Source: Bacteroidota bacterium (GTDB taxonomy: Bacteria; Bacteroidota; Bacteroidia; UKL13-3). From it: a stretch of DNA of 5,369 nucleotides. Below the pieces are notes generated by a model. That model was not told where the DNA came from. It was given only the letters and a program-made list of their open reading frames with translations, and ran no database searches. Below are positions 1 through 5,369 of the stretch, in pieces (the first letter of the stretch is position 1; each line of letters starts with the position of its first letter). A program made the translations under genes and the position numbers. The stretch is from assembly GCA_947462865.1 (NCBI GenBank), contig CANHRW010000145.1:1-5369 (forward strand). Reading direction: 5' to 3'.

Positions 1-19
1 ATCAGTATCCTAAGATAAA

Positions 20-787
20 TTACTTGAATCGAGCTCTTAACTTAATTTGAGTCAGTCTGCGTTTGGTATCTAAAGAAAAATCTCCATCTAGTATCCATTG
101 GTAATATCCGCGGTCTGTTTCCAATACATCTTCTACCAATTTGTTGCGGTGTTTGCCAAAATTAAATACCTCTTTACCCTCTTTGTTATAAACCATTCTT
201 CCAGCCAAATCTACATTTTTGGTTTGACCAGAAAACTGGTGTAAAAATTCCATGTCGTTTTGGAGCTCTTGGTAATGGTTAATTTGTGCTTTTAAGACTT
301 CAAGCGTTGCTTTGGTATCGTCTTCGGCATGGTGTGCATTTTCAATTGTCTTGTTGCAATAAAATTTATAGGCTGCAGAAAGATTTCTAGGCTCCATGGT
401 ATGGTAAATTCTTTGTGCATCTATGAACCTTCTATTTTCAACATCAAAGTCTATGCCCGCCCTTAAAAACTCTTCAACCAATAACGGGAAATCAAATTTA
501 TTGGAATTGAATCCTGCAAAATCACAGCCTTTCATAAATTCTGCCAATTCTTTTGCAACCTGAGTAAAAGTTGGGGCATCTGCCACATCTGCATCGCTGA
601 TTCCATGTATTGCAGTTGAATCAGGAGGAATTGGAATACCCGGATTGATTTTCATCACCTTCAATTCCTCCTCGCCATTGACATGAACTTTTATACAAGC
701 TATTTCTACTATTCTGTCAGTAGAAATACTGATTCCGGTTGTTTCTAAATCAAAAACAACCAAGGGTCTTTTTAAGTTTAATTGCAT
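20..787 (-). CDS. DEDD-family 3'-5' exonuclease with ExoX-like C-terminal domain
   Basis: Predicted cytoplasmic metal-dependent 3'-5' exonuclease of the DnaQ superfamily, 255 aa. Residues 9-170 form the exonuclease fold. Exo I is FDLETTG (Asp13, Glu15), Exo II is GFNSNKFD (Asp99), and Exo III is HHAEDD (His152, Asp157), so all four acidic ligands and the DEDDh histidine are present. After a linker, residues 208-247 (from FNFGKHRNK through YYQWIL and GDFS) resemble the small C-terminal domain of exodeoxyribonuclease X-like proteins. The start is secure because Exo I follows it at the usual distance. No polymerase domain is attached. The protein could be a stand-alone proofreading-type subunit or a DNA/RNA trimming nuclease, and the substrate cannot be read from the sequence. 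It lies 17 bp downstream of the pRiA4b-like gene and probably shares its transcript. Family assignment is firm; the role is open. Confidence 0.93.
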   Translation of the reverse strand: MQLNLKRPLVVFDLETTGISISTDRIVEIACIKVHVNGEEELKVMKINPGIPIPPDSTAIHGISDADVADAPTFTQVAKELAEFMKGCDFAGFNSNKFDFPLLVEEFLRAGIDFDVENRRFIDAQRIYHTMEPRNLSAAYKFYCNKTIENAHHAEDDTKATLEVLKAQINHYQELQNDMEFLHQFSGQTKNVDLAGRMVYNKEGKEVFNFGKHRNKLVEDVLETDRGYYQWILDGDFSLDTKRRLTQIKLRARFK

Positions 788-804
788 TTAAATTTGTGTT
801 AAGG

Positions 805-1407
805 TTAGTAGCCTTCTGAGTCAAAACCGCCTTCACTGCTCTGGCCTTCTTCACCTTCTCCATTGTCGAACAAGCCAAATTCATCGGCCTCATCATCTGA
901 AATTTCATCTGGAATTTCATCCGAACGGTTCAGGTAATTTTTGGTGATTTCATCGAACTCATTTTCATCAACAGCACCAAATTTTTGAACTTTATCGTAT
1001 TGCTTTGGAGCCAAACCAACCGACTTTACCAAAGCAGGATAAGTTAACTTCGGATTTTCAGTTGTGCTGATACCCATTAATTCTATCATCATGGCCCAAC
1101 ATTCAATAAAATCATAGACATACATGATTTTTTGGTGTGGATCGTTGACATATTGACTCAGTTTAGATTTGGCCATTACCGGAACAGGTTTGTCCGGATT
1201 TTCAGTCATGTCTTCAAGTGTAATTTCTTGTCCTTTTTTCCAAGAGTCATTGCTCATGTAAAAAGAGGCCAATTGCTTGTTGTCAAATTTAATTGAATCT
1301 AAAATTGCCAAATGGAAATCAAGAAAGGTTTGGTTTGATTTGATTTCAATTACTCGGTAAATATCTTCGTATTCTTCGAAATATACTTTGAATTTATAAA
1401 CTGCCAT
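805..1407 (-). CDS. pRiA4b ORF-3-like (IS1096 passenger TnpR family) protein with acidic tail
   Basis: About 200 aa, of unknown biochemical function. The N-terminal part (residues 1-70, beginning MAVYKFKVYFEEYEDIYR, with SNQTFLDFHLAILDSI and FYMSNDSWKKGQEI) matches the plasmid pRiA4b ORF-3 family, which databases also label IS1096 passenger TnpR-like. Residues 147-200 form a low-complexity tail with about 21 Asp/Glu in 54 residues, probably disordered. A longer frame begins at a GTG at 1452 and adds 15 lysine-rich residues. I chose the ATG at 1407 because family proteins usually begin at this MAVYKF-like strand and a GTG start would be unusual beside ATG-starting neighbours. Despite the database name, there is no transposase, resolvase or inverted repeat nearby. 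The setting between a tRNA enzyme and an exonuclease looks like a resident chromosomal gene. No signal peptide or membrane segment is seen. Confidence 0.85.
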   Translation of the reverse strand: MAVYKFKVYFEEYEDIYRVIEIKSNQTFLDFHLAILDSIKFDNKQLASFYMSNDSWKKGQEITLEDMTENPDKPVPVMAKSKLSQYVNDPHQKIMYVYDFIECWAMMIELMGISTTENPKLTYPALVKSVGLAPKQYDKVQKFGAVDENEFDEITKNYLNRSDEIPDEISDDEADEFGLFDNGEGEEGQSSEGGFDSEGY

Positions 1408-1495
1408 ACTTTTAATTTGGGATGCTAATTTCAGTTTTTTTTTGCTTTCCACAAACCTTTTCCTGTTTGTGATTTGTATTTTTTTTAAACCGGTA

Positions 1496-2920
1496 CTAAT
1501 TCATCAACTGGTTAATTGTTAAAACAGGCTCCATACCTTTAGCTTGCGCGGTAGCTAACATAAATTCCAATGCTGCCAATCGTTCGTTTTTAACCTGCCC
1601 TTCTAAAATGGCCTCACGGAGTGCTTCTTTAATTTCTCCTACTTGCTTAGATGGCCCTATGCCAAAACAACGCATAATGTCTTCTCCAGTTACTGGGGGT
1701 TGCCAGTTTCTAAGCGCATCGCGTTCTTCAACCTCATTCACCAATTCTCTTACTTTATCGAGGTTATTGCGGTATTTCTTGAGTTTTTCCTCGCTTTTGG
1801 TAGTCATGTCGGCCTTACACAAGGTAAACAAATCGTCGAGGGCATCACCAGCATCTACAATTAAGCGGCGAATGGCTGCATCTGTTACACCCTCTTCTGC
1901 CAATACTTTTGGACGGTGGTGCATGGCTACTAATAGCTCTACATATTTCATTTTTTCATTCAAAGGCAATTTCAAACGCCTAAAAATTCTTGAAACCATT
2001 CTGCTGCCTTTGTCTTCGTGCCCATGAAAAGTCCATCCATCACCGGGTATATATTTCTTACAAACTGGCTTTCCAATATCATGCAATAAAATGGCCCATC
2101 TTAACCACAAATTATTGGTGGTTGCTGCACCTTGATCCAGTACTTGTAAGGTATGAATGAAATTGTCTTTGTGTCCTTTGCCATGCACATATTCAATTCC
2201 ACTCATGGCCATTAACTCAGGAAATACGAGTGCTAACAAGCCTGTATCGTGTAACAATTGCAAGCCAATGGATGGCTGTTTTGCCAAAATAATTTTGTTG
2301 AGTTCCTCAGTTATTCGTTCAAAAGAAACGATTTGAATTCGAGATTTATAGGCCTTGATTGCTGCAATTGTTTCATCGTGTATTCGAAAATTCAGTTGAG
2401 CCGCAAATCTAACCGCTCGCATCATTCTCAATGGATCATCGTCAAAAGTAATTCCAGGTTCTAATGGTGTTCTTAGCAACTCTTGTTGCAGGTGTTCCAT
2501 GCCATTAAATGGATCGAGTAATTGGCCAAAATTGTGCTTGTTTAAACCAATTGCCAATGCATTGACTGTAAAATCTCTTCTAGATAAATCTTCTTCCAGA
2601 GAACCAGGGCTTACAATTGGTTTGCGGCTATTTCTATTGTAACTCTCTTTTCTGGCACCTACAAATTCAATTTCAAACGAGTCGGTTTTAACCATGGCTG
2701 TGCCAAAATTTTTGAATACCGCAAAATCATGCACTTCATGAAATTGATTGGCAAATGTTTTGGCAAATTCTATTCCATCACCCAATACAACCACATCTAT
2801 GTCTTTAGAATTTCGCTTTAAGAAGATATCTCTTACATAACCGCCAACCAAATAGGCTTCCGTTCCGGTAAGTTGGGTTGTTGCAGCGAGCTGCTGAAAA
2901 AGTATACCTTCCAATTGCAT
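1496..2920 (-). CDS. cca: CCA-adding tRNA nucleotidyltransferase (class II) with HD domain
   Basis: Adds or repairs the 3'-terminal CCA of tRNAs in the cytoplasm, using CTP and ATP without a nucleic-acid template. The 474-aa product has the class II polymerase-beta-like head: GGYVRD (26-31), catalytic DxD in SKDIDVVVLGDG (Asp40, Asp42), RRDFTVNAL (114-122), and the nucleotide-selecting neck DDDPLRMMRAVRFA (160-173). An HD phosphohydrolase domain follows (His256, HDIGK 280-284, HGHEDKG 299-305), a common addition in bacterial enzymes that may remove phosphates or 2',3'-cyclic ends. The frame extends upstream to a TTG at 2953. I prefer the ATG at 2920, which starts just before the first helix and leaves a normal length. 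It lies 58 bp after the glycosyltransferase stop and is read in the same direction. I see no second nucleotidyltransferase in the window that would suggest split CC- and A-adding enzymes. Confidence 0.95.
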   Translation of the reverse strand: MQLEGILFQQLAATTQLTGTEAYLVGGYVRDIFLKRNSKDIDVVVLGDGIEFAKTFANQFHEVHDFAVFKNFGTAMVKTDSFEIEFVGARKESYNRNSRKPIVSPGSLEEDLSRRDFTVNALAIGLNKHNFGQLLDPFNGMEHLQQELLRTPLEPGITFDDDPLRMMRAVRFAAQLNFRIHDETIAAIKAYKSRIQIVSFERITEELNKIILAKQPSIGLQLLHDTGLLALVFPELMAMSGIEYVHGKGHKDNFIHTLQVLDQGAATTNNLWLRWAILLHDIGKPVCKKYIPGDGWTFHGHEDKGSRMVSRIFRRLKLPLNEKMKYVELLVAMHHRPKVLAEEGVTDAAIRRLIVDAGDALDDLFTLCKADMTTKSEEKLKKYRNNLDKVRELVNEVEERDALRNWQPPVTGEDIMRCFGIGPSKQVGEIKEALREAILEGQVKNERLAALEFMLATAQAKGMEPVLTINQLMN

Positions 2921-2930
2921 GATCACGGGG

Positions 2931-2938
2931 CAAAAATA
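2931..2938 (-). promoter_or_regulatory. Possible -7 element upstream of the CCA-adding enzyme
   Basis: On the minus strand this reads TATTTTTG, an exact fit to the Bacteroidota TAnnTTTG -7 element, ending 10 bases before the ATG at 2920. The nearest TTTTG that could act as a -33 element is at 2964-2968, a spacing of 25 bp instead of the usual 19-21, so the match is weak. If used, it would give the tRNA enzyme a very short leader and transcription independent of the glycosyltransferase. An eight-base match in AT-rich DNA can easily be chance. Confidence 0.25.
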
Positions 2939-2978
2939 AGCTTTGTGCAGCAAATATGTATGGCAAAACCATGAAAAA

Positions 2979-4106
2979 CTATGCTAGTGAAGCATATAAT
3001 TCTTGCCATTGAGCGGCCAATCGTTTGCTATCAAATTGCAAGGCTCTTTCAAAACCATTTTGAACCAGCATTGCTCTGAGTGACTCATCAGATAACATGA
3101 AAGTAAGTGCTTCTGTCATTTCAGTTAAGCTTAAAGGGTCTATACAAAGTGCTGCATCTCCTGCAATTTCAGGCAAACAACTTTTATTTCCTGTTAAAAT
3201 AGGTACCCCACTCCACATGGCTTCTAACAATGGAATACCAAATCCTTCTTCATAACTTACGTATGCAAAAGCCGATGCCATTTGATACAATGCAGGCAAT
3301 TCTAAAAGCGGCACATTGTCTAAAAAAAGTACTTTATCTCGAAGTTTTTTTTCTTGAACAAAAGCTGCCATTTGAGGGTATAAATCTGCTTTTTTACCCA
3401 CAAACACCAATTGCGTATTCGGAAGTTTTGCTTGTTCAAATGCTTTGAGCAGGTTGAGTTGATTTTTCCTTTTTTCTAGCGTACCTACTGCTAAAATATA
3501 AGAATCAGATAACTGGTATTTGTTTGCAATTAATGCAGGTAATTCGGCACTTACCATTGATTTAAAAACCGGATTACAATCTTGGTATATCACCGAAATT
3601 TTATCGCTAGAAACCCCATAAAAATGGGTTAAATCTTTAGCAGTTTGTTTGCTACAGGCAACTATCCTATTGGCTCTTTTAACAGCTGATGCTACTTTTT
3701 GATTGTAAATCATTCTGTCGATGGGCTTGTACAATTCAGGATATTTTAAAAAAATCAAATCATGAATGGTAACCACCGTTTTGATAGCCGTTTTTTCTAT
3801 ACCCAATGGCAGTTCATTGCTCAAGCCATGAAAGATTGATATGTCATTGGCAATTAGGTCTTTTACGATGCCTTGGTTACGCCAATTTGATTGAAAGATT
3901 CGTCCAAATAAGGTATGGGGTTGATGTACCAATACCCTTTCTGGAACTGTATCGAGCATGTTTCCCGATTGAGTAGTATACAAATGCAATTCTAATAAAT
4001 GGGCATGCTGAGACAGTCCATCTATTAGCGTTCGGGCATAATTTCCCAATCCTGTTTGATTAAGAAAATACCGCTTGGCATCGTATCCTATTTTGAGGGG
4101 CTGCAT
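2979..4106 (-). CDS. Glycosyltransferase family 4-type (GT-B fold)
   Basis: Transfers a sugar from an activated donor to an unidentified acceptor, probably in cell-surface polysaccharide or glycan assembly at the cytoplasmic side of the membrane. The product has 375 aa, a normal size for the family. The N-terminal acceptor domain begins KIGYDAKRYF and carries the glycine-rich TGLGNY loop (18-23). The C-terminal donor domain has VGTLEKRKN (207-215), whose basic residues usually contact the donor phosphates, and the E-x7-E retaining motif in EEGFGIPLLEA (Glu287, Glu295), followed by GVPILTGNKSCLPEIAGDAA. No signal peptide or transmembrane segment is evident. The start at 4106 fits the family's usual opening MKIGYDAKR. 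It is first in the minus-strand series and divergent from the ArsR gene across 69 bp. No other polysaccharide gene is in view, so donor and acceptor remain unknown. Confidence 0.92.
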   Translation of the reverse strand: MQPLKIGYDAKRYFLNQTGLGNYARTLIDGLSQHAHLLELHLYTTQSGNMLDTVPERVLVHQPHTLFGRIFQSNWRNQGIVKDLIANDISIFHGLSNELPLGIEKTAIKTVVTIHDLIFLKYPELYKPIDRMIYNQKVASAVKRANRIVACSKQTAKDLTHFYGVSSDKISVIYQDCNPVFKSMVSAELPALIANKYQLSDSYILAVGTLEKRKNQLNLLKAFEQAKLPNTQLVFVGKKADLYPQMAAFVQEKKLRDKVLFLDNVPLLELPALYQMASAFAYVSYEEGFGIPLLEAMWSGVPILTGNKSCLPEIAGDAALCIDPLSLTEMTEALTFMLSDESLRAMLVQNGFERALQFDSKRLAAQWQELYASLA

Positions 4107-4119
4107 CGCACAAATAAAA

Positions 4120-4132
4120 GAATTTAAAATTC
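4120..4132. repeat. Short inverted repeat in the divergent intergenic region
   Basis: GAATTT-A-AAATTC is a perfect 6-bp inverted repeat around a single base. It sits just upstream of the ArsR gene's -33 element and 13 bases from the glycosyltransferase ATG. It is separate from the ArsR-type palindrome at 4141-4164. It could be a second protein site or an AT-rich upstream element, but six A/T-dominated bases per arm can occur by chance. Confidence 0.25.
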
Positions 4133-4135
4133 AAT

Positions 4136-4167
4136 TTTGCATATATGAATATATGTTCATATATTTG
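4136..4167 (+). promoter_or_regulatory. Bacteroidota-type promoter of the ArsR–persulfide dioxygenase operon
   Basis: TTTG at 4136-4139 (-33 element) and TATATTTG at 4160-4167 (an exact TAnnTTTG -7 element) are separated by 20 bp, the preferred spacing for the Bacteroidota primary sigma factor. Transcription would begin a few bases after 4167, at about 4171-4176, while the ATG is at 4176. The ArsR mRNA is therefore expected to have almost no 5' leader and no room for a Shine-Dalgarno sequence. The spacer is filled by the operator palindrome. No comparable promoter was found in front of the downstream gene, which points to one transcript for both. Confidence 0.7.
4141..4164. promoter_or_regulatory. 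ArsR-family operator palindrome
   Basis: The left arm ATATATGAATA (4141-4151) and right arm TGTTCATATAT (4154-4164) flank a TA centre. They are complementary at 10 of 11 positions, with nine outer positions perfect. The right arm read backwards is ATATATGAACA, very close to the classic ATATGAACA-type half-site of ArsR/SmtB repressors, which bind as winged-helix dimers to imperfect 12-2-12 repeats. The site occupies the promoter spacer and the first five bases of the -7 element, so bound repressor should block polymerase. Autoregulation by the adjacent ArsR protein is the natural inference. Confidence 0.75.
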
Positions 4168-4175
4168 TATTTGAA

Positions 4176-4475
4176 ATGAACAAGCATACCAAACAGCTAG
4201 AAAAAGCCGCATTTATTTTAAAAAGCATAGCACATCCTACCCGCTTAGCGGCTATTGATTACTTAAACAAAAAAGGGCAAGCTAGTGTTGGAGAAATATG
4301 TGCCGCAACCAGTTGTGAACAAAGTTTAATGTCGCATCATTTGATTGCCATGAAACTCAAAGGCATATTACAATCACAAAAAGAAGGAACCAGTATACGT
4401 TATAGTTTAAAGGAAAAACAACTGTGTATGGTCATTCAATTGATAGACCAATGCAATTGCAATATGGGTGCATAG
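4176..4475 (+). CDS. ArsR-family winged-helix repressor, probable thiol/persulfide or metal sensor
   Basis: A 99-aa single-domain regulator predicted to bind the palindrome at its own promoter as a dimer and release it on sensing a ligand. The typical opening KSIAHPTRLAAIDYL (16-30) is followed by helix alpha-3 SVGEICAATSC (37-47), recognition helix EQSLMSHHLIAMKLKG (48-63), wing LQSQKEGTSIRYSL (65-78) and a C-terminal dimerisation helix. It has five cysteines: Cys42 and Cys47 around the HTH, Cys84, and a terminal CNC (Cys93, Cys95). Cys42 lies close to where arsenic-sensing ArsR proteins carry ELCVC, but the second Cys of that motif is absent. A persulfide-dioxygenase-like gene follows after 83 bp, which favours a BigR/SqrR-like sulfane-sulfur sensor, although a metal or arsenic sensor remains possible. 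The ATG at 4176 is the only plausible start because the frame is closed upstream by TGA at 4146-4148. Confidence 0.9.
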   Translation: MNKHTKQLEKAAFILKSIAHPTRLAAIDYLNKKGQASVGEICAATSCEQSLMSHHLIAMKLKGILQSQKEGTSIRYSLKEKQLCMVIQLIDQCNCNMGA

Positions 4476-4491
4476 CAACTGATATGAATCT

Positions 4492-4517
4492 GATTTTAAG
4501 ATGAAAAAATCTTTTTT
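4492..4517 (+). terminator. Weak hairpin plus T-run between ArsR and the MBL-fold gene
   Basis: GATTTT (4492-4497) can pair with AAAATC (4506-4511) across an eight-base loop, and six T residues follow at once (4512-4517). The form is that of an intrinsic terminator, but with only one G-C pair the stem is very weak. It could cause partial attenuation after the repressor gene, or it may be chance in AT-rich DNA. No promoter was recognised between here and the next ATG, so strong termination is unlikely. Confidence 0.18.
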
Positions 4518-4558
4518 AGACAGCAATGATATTCTGAAATCGTAAATAAAAAATTTAT

Positions 4559-5369
4559 ATGTATATCCAACAACTTTATACCAATTGTTTAGCTGAAGCA
4601 GCCTATTACATAGAAAGTAACGGTGAGGCAGCAATCATAGATCCACTAAGAGATACGCAAATTTATTTGGATTTAGCCTCAACAAGAAATGCAACAATTA
4701 AATATGTTTTTGAATCACATTTTCACGCAGATTTTGTTTCAGGGCATGTTGATTTGGCAAAACAAAGTGGGGCCAAAATAGTATATGGACCCGGAGCCAA
4801 GACTGATTTTGAAATGTATGAGGCCAAAAACTTAGAACTATTTCAATTGGGAAATATTTCCCTTCAACTCTTGCATACCCCAGGGCATACTATAGAATCT
4901 TCATGTATTTTATTGATAGACGAAGAACAAAATCCACATGCTGTCTTTACTGGAGACACCTTGTTTGTAGGTGATGTTGGCAGACCTGATTTGGCTGTAA
5001 AATCTTCGCTAACCCAAGAAGATTTAGCAGGATTGTTGTATGACTCTCTTCATTCACAATTGATGCACTTACCTGATGAGGTAATCGTTTATCCAGGGCA
5101 TGGTGCAGGATCAGCTTGTGGTAAAAATATAGGTAAAGAAACTTCAAGTACAATTGGCATTCAGAAAAAAACCAATTATGCCTTGTGTTGCAGCAGCAAA
5201 GAAAGCTTTATTAAACAGGTTTGTGAAGGATTAGAAGCACCCCCTGCCTATTTTTTTATTGATGCTCAAATCAATAAAACAGGTTATGAAGATTTAGGAT
5301 CAATCATCCGAAAAAATAAAACTGCTTTGAGTTCACAACAAGTATTTGATGCCATTTCAAATGAAGCCA
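4559..5369 (+). CDS. MBL-fold persulfide dioxygenase-like protein, probably rhodanese-fused (3' end missing)
   Basis: Predicted iron-dependent sulfur dioxygenase (ETHE1-like), oxidising glutathione persulfide or a related thiol persulfide to sulfite. The first 270 codons are present and the frame runs off the window. The metallo-beta-lactamase domain shows SHFHADFVSGH (His54, His56, Asp58), HTPGHT (His106, His110), FTGDTLFVGDVGRPDL (Asp133) and YPGHGAGSACG (His181). His54, His110 and Asp133 correspond to the iron ligands of human ETHE1 (His79, His135, Asp154), while the last His of HxHxDH is Phe59. GSACGKNIGKE and the PPAYF region after the core are typical of the bacterial MBL-rhodanese fusion group of about 450-480 aa, so one or two rhodanese domains probably lie beyond the edge. 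The ATG at 4559 follows an in-frame TAA at 4547-4549. It probably shares the ArsR promoter. Exact substrate is inferred; a glyoxalase II-like role is less likely. Confidence 0.9.
   Translation, partial: MYIQQLYTNCLAEAAYYIESNGEAAIIDPLRDTQIYLDLASTRNATIKYVFESHFHADFVSGHVDLAKQSGAKIVYGPGAKTDFEMYEAKNLELFQLGNISLQLLHTPGHTIESSCILLIDEEQNPHAVFTGDTLFVGDVGRPDLAVKSSLTQEDLAGLLYDSLHSQLMHLPDEVIVYPGHGAGSACGKNIGKETSSTIGIQKKTNYALCCSSKESFIKQVCEGLEAPPAYFFIDAQINKTGYEDLGSIIRKNKTALSSQQVFDAISNEA

Noticed and set aside
805..1407. A transposon or plasmid remnant, suggested by the family name of the pRiA4b-like protein
   Set aside because: No transposase, resolvase, terminal repeats or target duplication was seen, and the flanking genes are intact housekeeping genes.
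1608..2027. Open frames on the plus strand inside the CCA-adding enzyme gene (also 1643-1864 and 2258-2464)
   Set aside because: They lie antisense to a well-supported tRNA nucleotidyltransferase, and their products show no recognisable motifs. They look like chance open frames.
2960..2972. ATGG-N5-CCAT hairpin just after the glycosyltransferase stop as a terminator
   Set aside because: The stem is only 4 bp and no T-run follows it on the transcribed strand.
3230..3448. 72-codon plus-strand frame inside the glycosyltransferase
   Set aside because: Antisense to the conserved donor domain, with no domain or supported start.
4111..4118. TTTATTTG on the minus strand as a -7 element for the glycosyltransferase
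   Set aside because: It has one mismatch to TAnnTTTG, no TTG at proper spacing, and lies only four bases from the ATG, so the transcript would begin inside the start codon.
4484..4545. Two micro-ORFs in the ArsR–MBL gap: 6 codons (4484-4504) and 14 codons (4501-4545, MKKSFLDSNDILKS), sharing an ATGA overlap
   Set aside because: The ATGA overlap suggests coupled translation, but such short frames are expected by chance in AT-rich DNA and no ribosome binding site or leader-peptide logic is visible.
4407..4634. Minus-strand frame overlapping the end of the ArsR gene and the start of the MBL-fold gene
   Set aside because: It covers parts of two motif-supported genes and the gap between them, and its product has no recognisable features.
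4947..5153. Minus-strand frame inside the MBL-fold gene
   Set aside because: Antisense to the GDTLFVGDVGRPDL and YPGHGAG motifs of the real gene.

Overview
The window looks like chromosomal DNA from a member of the Bacteroidota. It is AT-rich. Its start codons lack Shine-Dalgarno sequences and are preceded by A/T-rich stretches. One promoter matches the Bacteroidota-type pattern (TTTG, 20 bp, TAnnTTTG), and the proteins read like Bacteroidota members of their families. No RNA gene, insertion sequence or CRISPR array was seen, and no gene-free stretch exceeds 100 bases.

Minus strand, in transcription order (4106 down to 20): a GT4-type glycosyltransferase; a CCA-adding tRNA nucleotidyltransferase with an HD domain; a pRiA4b ORF-3-like ('IS1096 passenger TnpR') protein with a very acidic tail; and a DEDD 3'-5' exonuclease with an ExoX-like C-terminal domain. 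The gaps are about 58, 88 and 17 bp. The last two genes are almost certainly co-transcribed, and the whole set may be one loose housekeeping operon. Two of these genes appear to start downstream of the longest possible reading frame: the tRNA enzyme at 2920 and the pRiA4b-like protein at 1407.

Plus strand, divergent (4136 to the right edge): a small ArsR-family repressor followed by a metallo-beta-lactamase-fold protein of the persulfide dioxygenase/rhodanese type, cut off by the window end. The ArsR gene has a compact control region. A near-perfect ArsR-type palindrome fills the space between the -33 and -7 elements, and the -7 element ends only 8 bases before the ATG, so the transcript is probably leaderless or nearly so. 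This pairing resembles the BigR/SqrR-type sulfide/persulfide response of proteobacteria, in which an ArsR-family thiol sensor represses genes for sulfane-sulfur oxidation. That is the most interesting feature here. The sensor's cysteines (42, 47, 84, 93, 95) lie in different places from those of BigR and SqrR as I recall them. The functional assignment is inferred from context and motifs.
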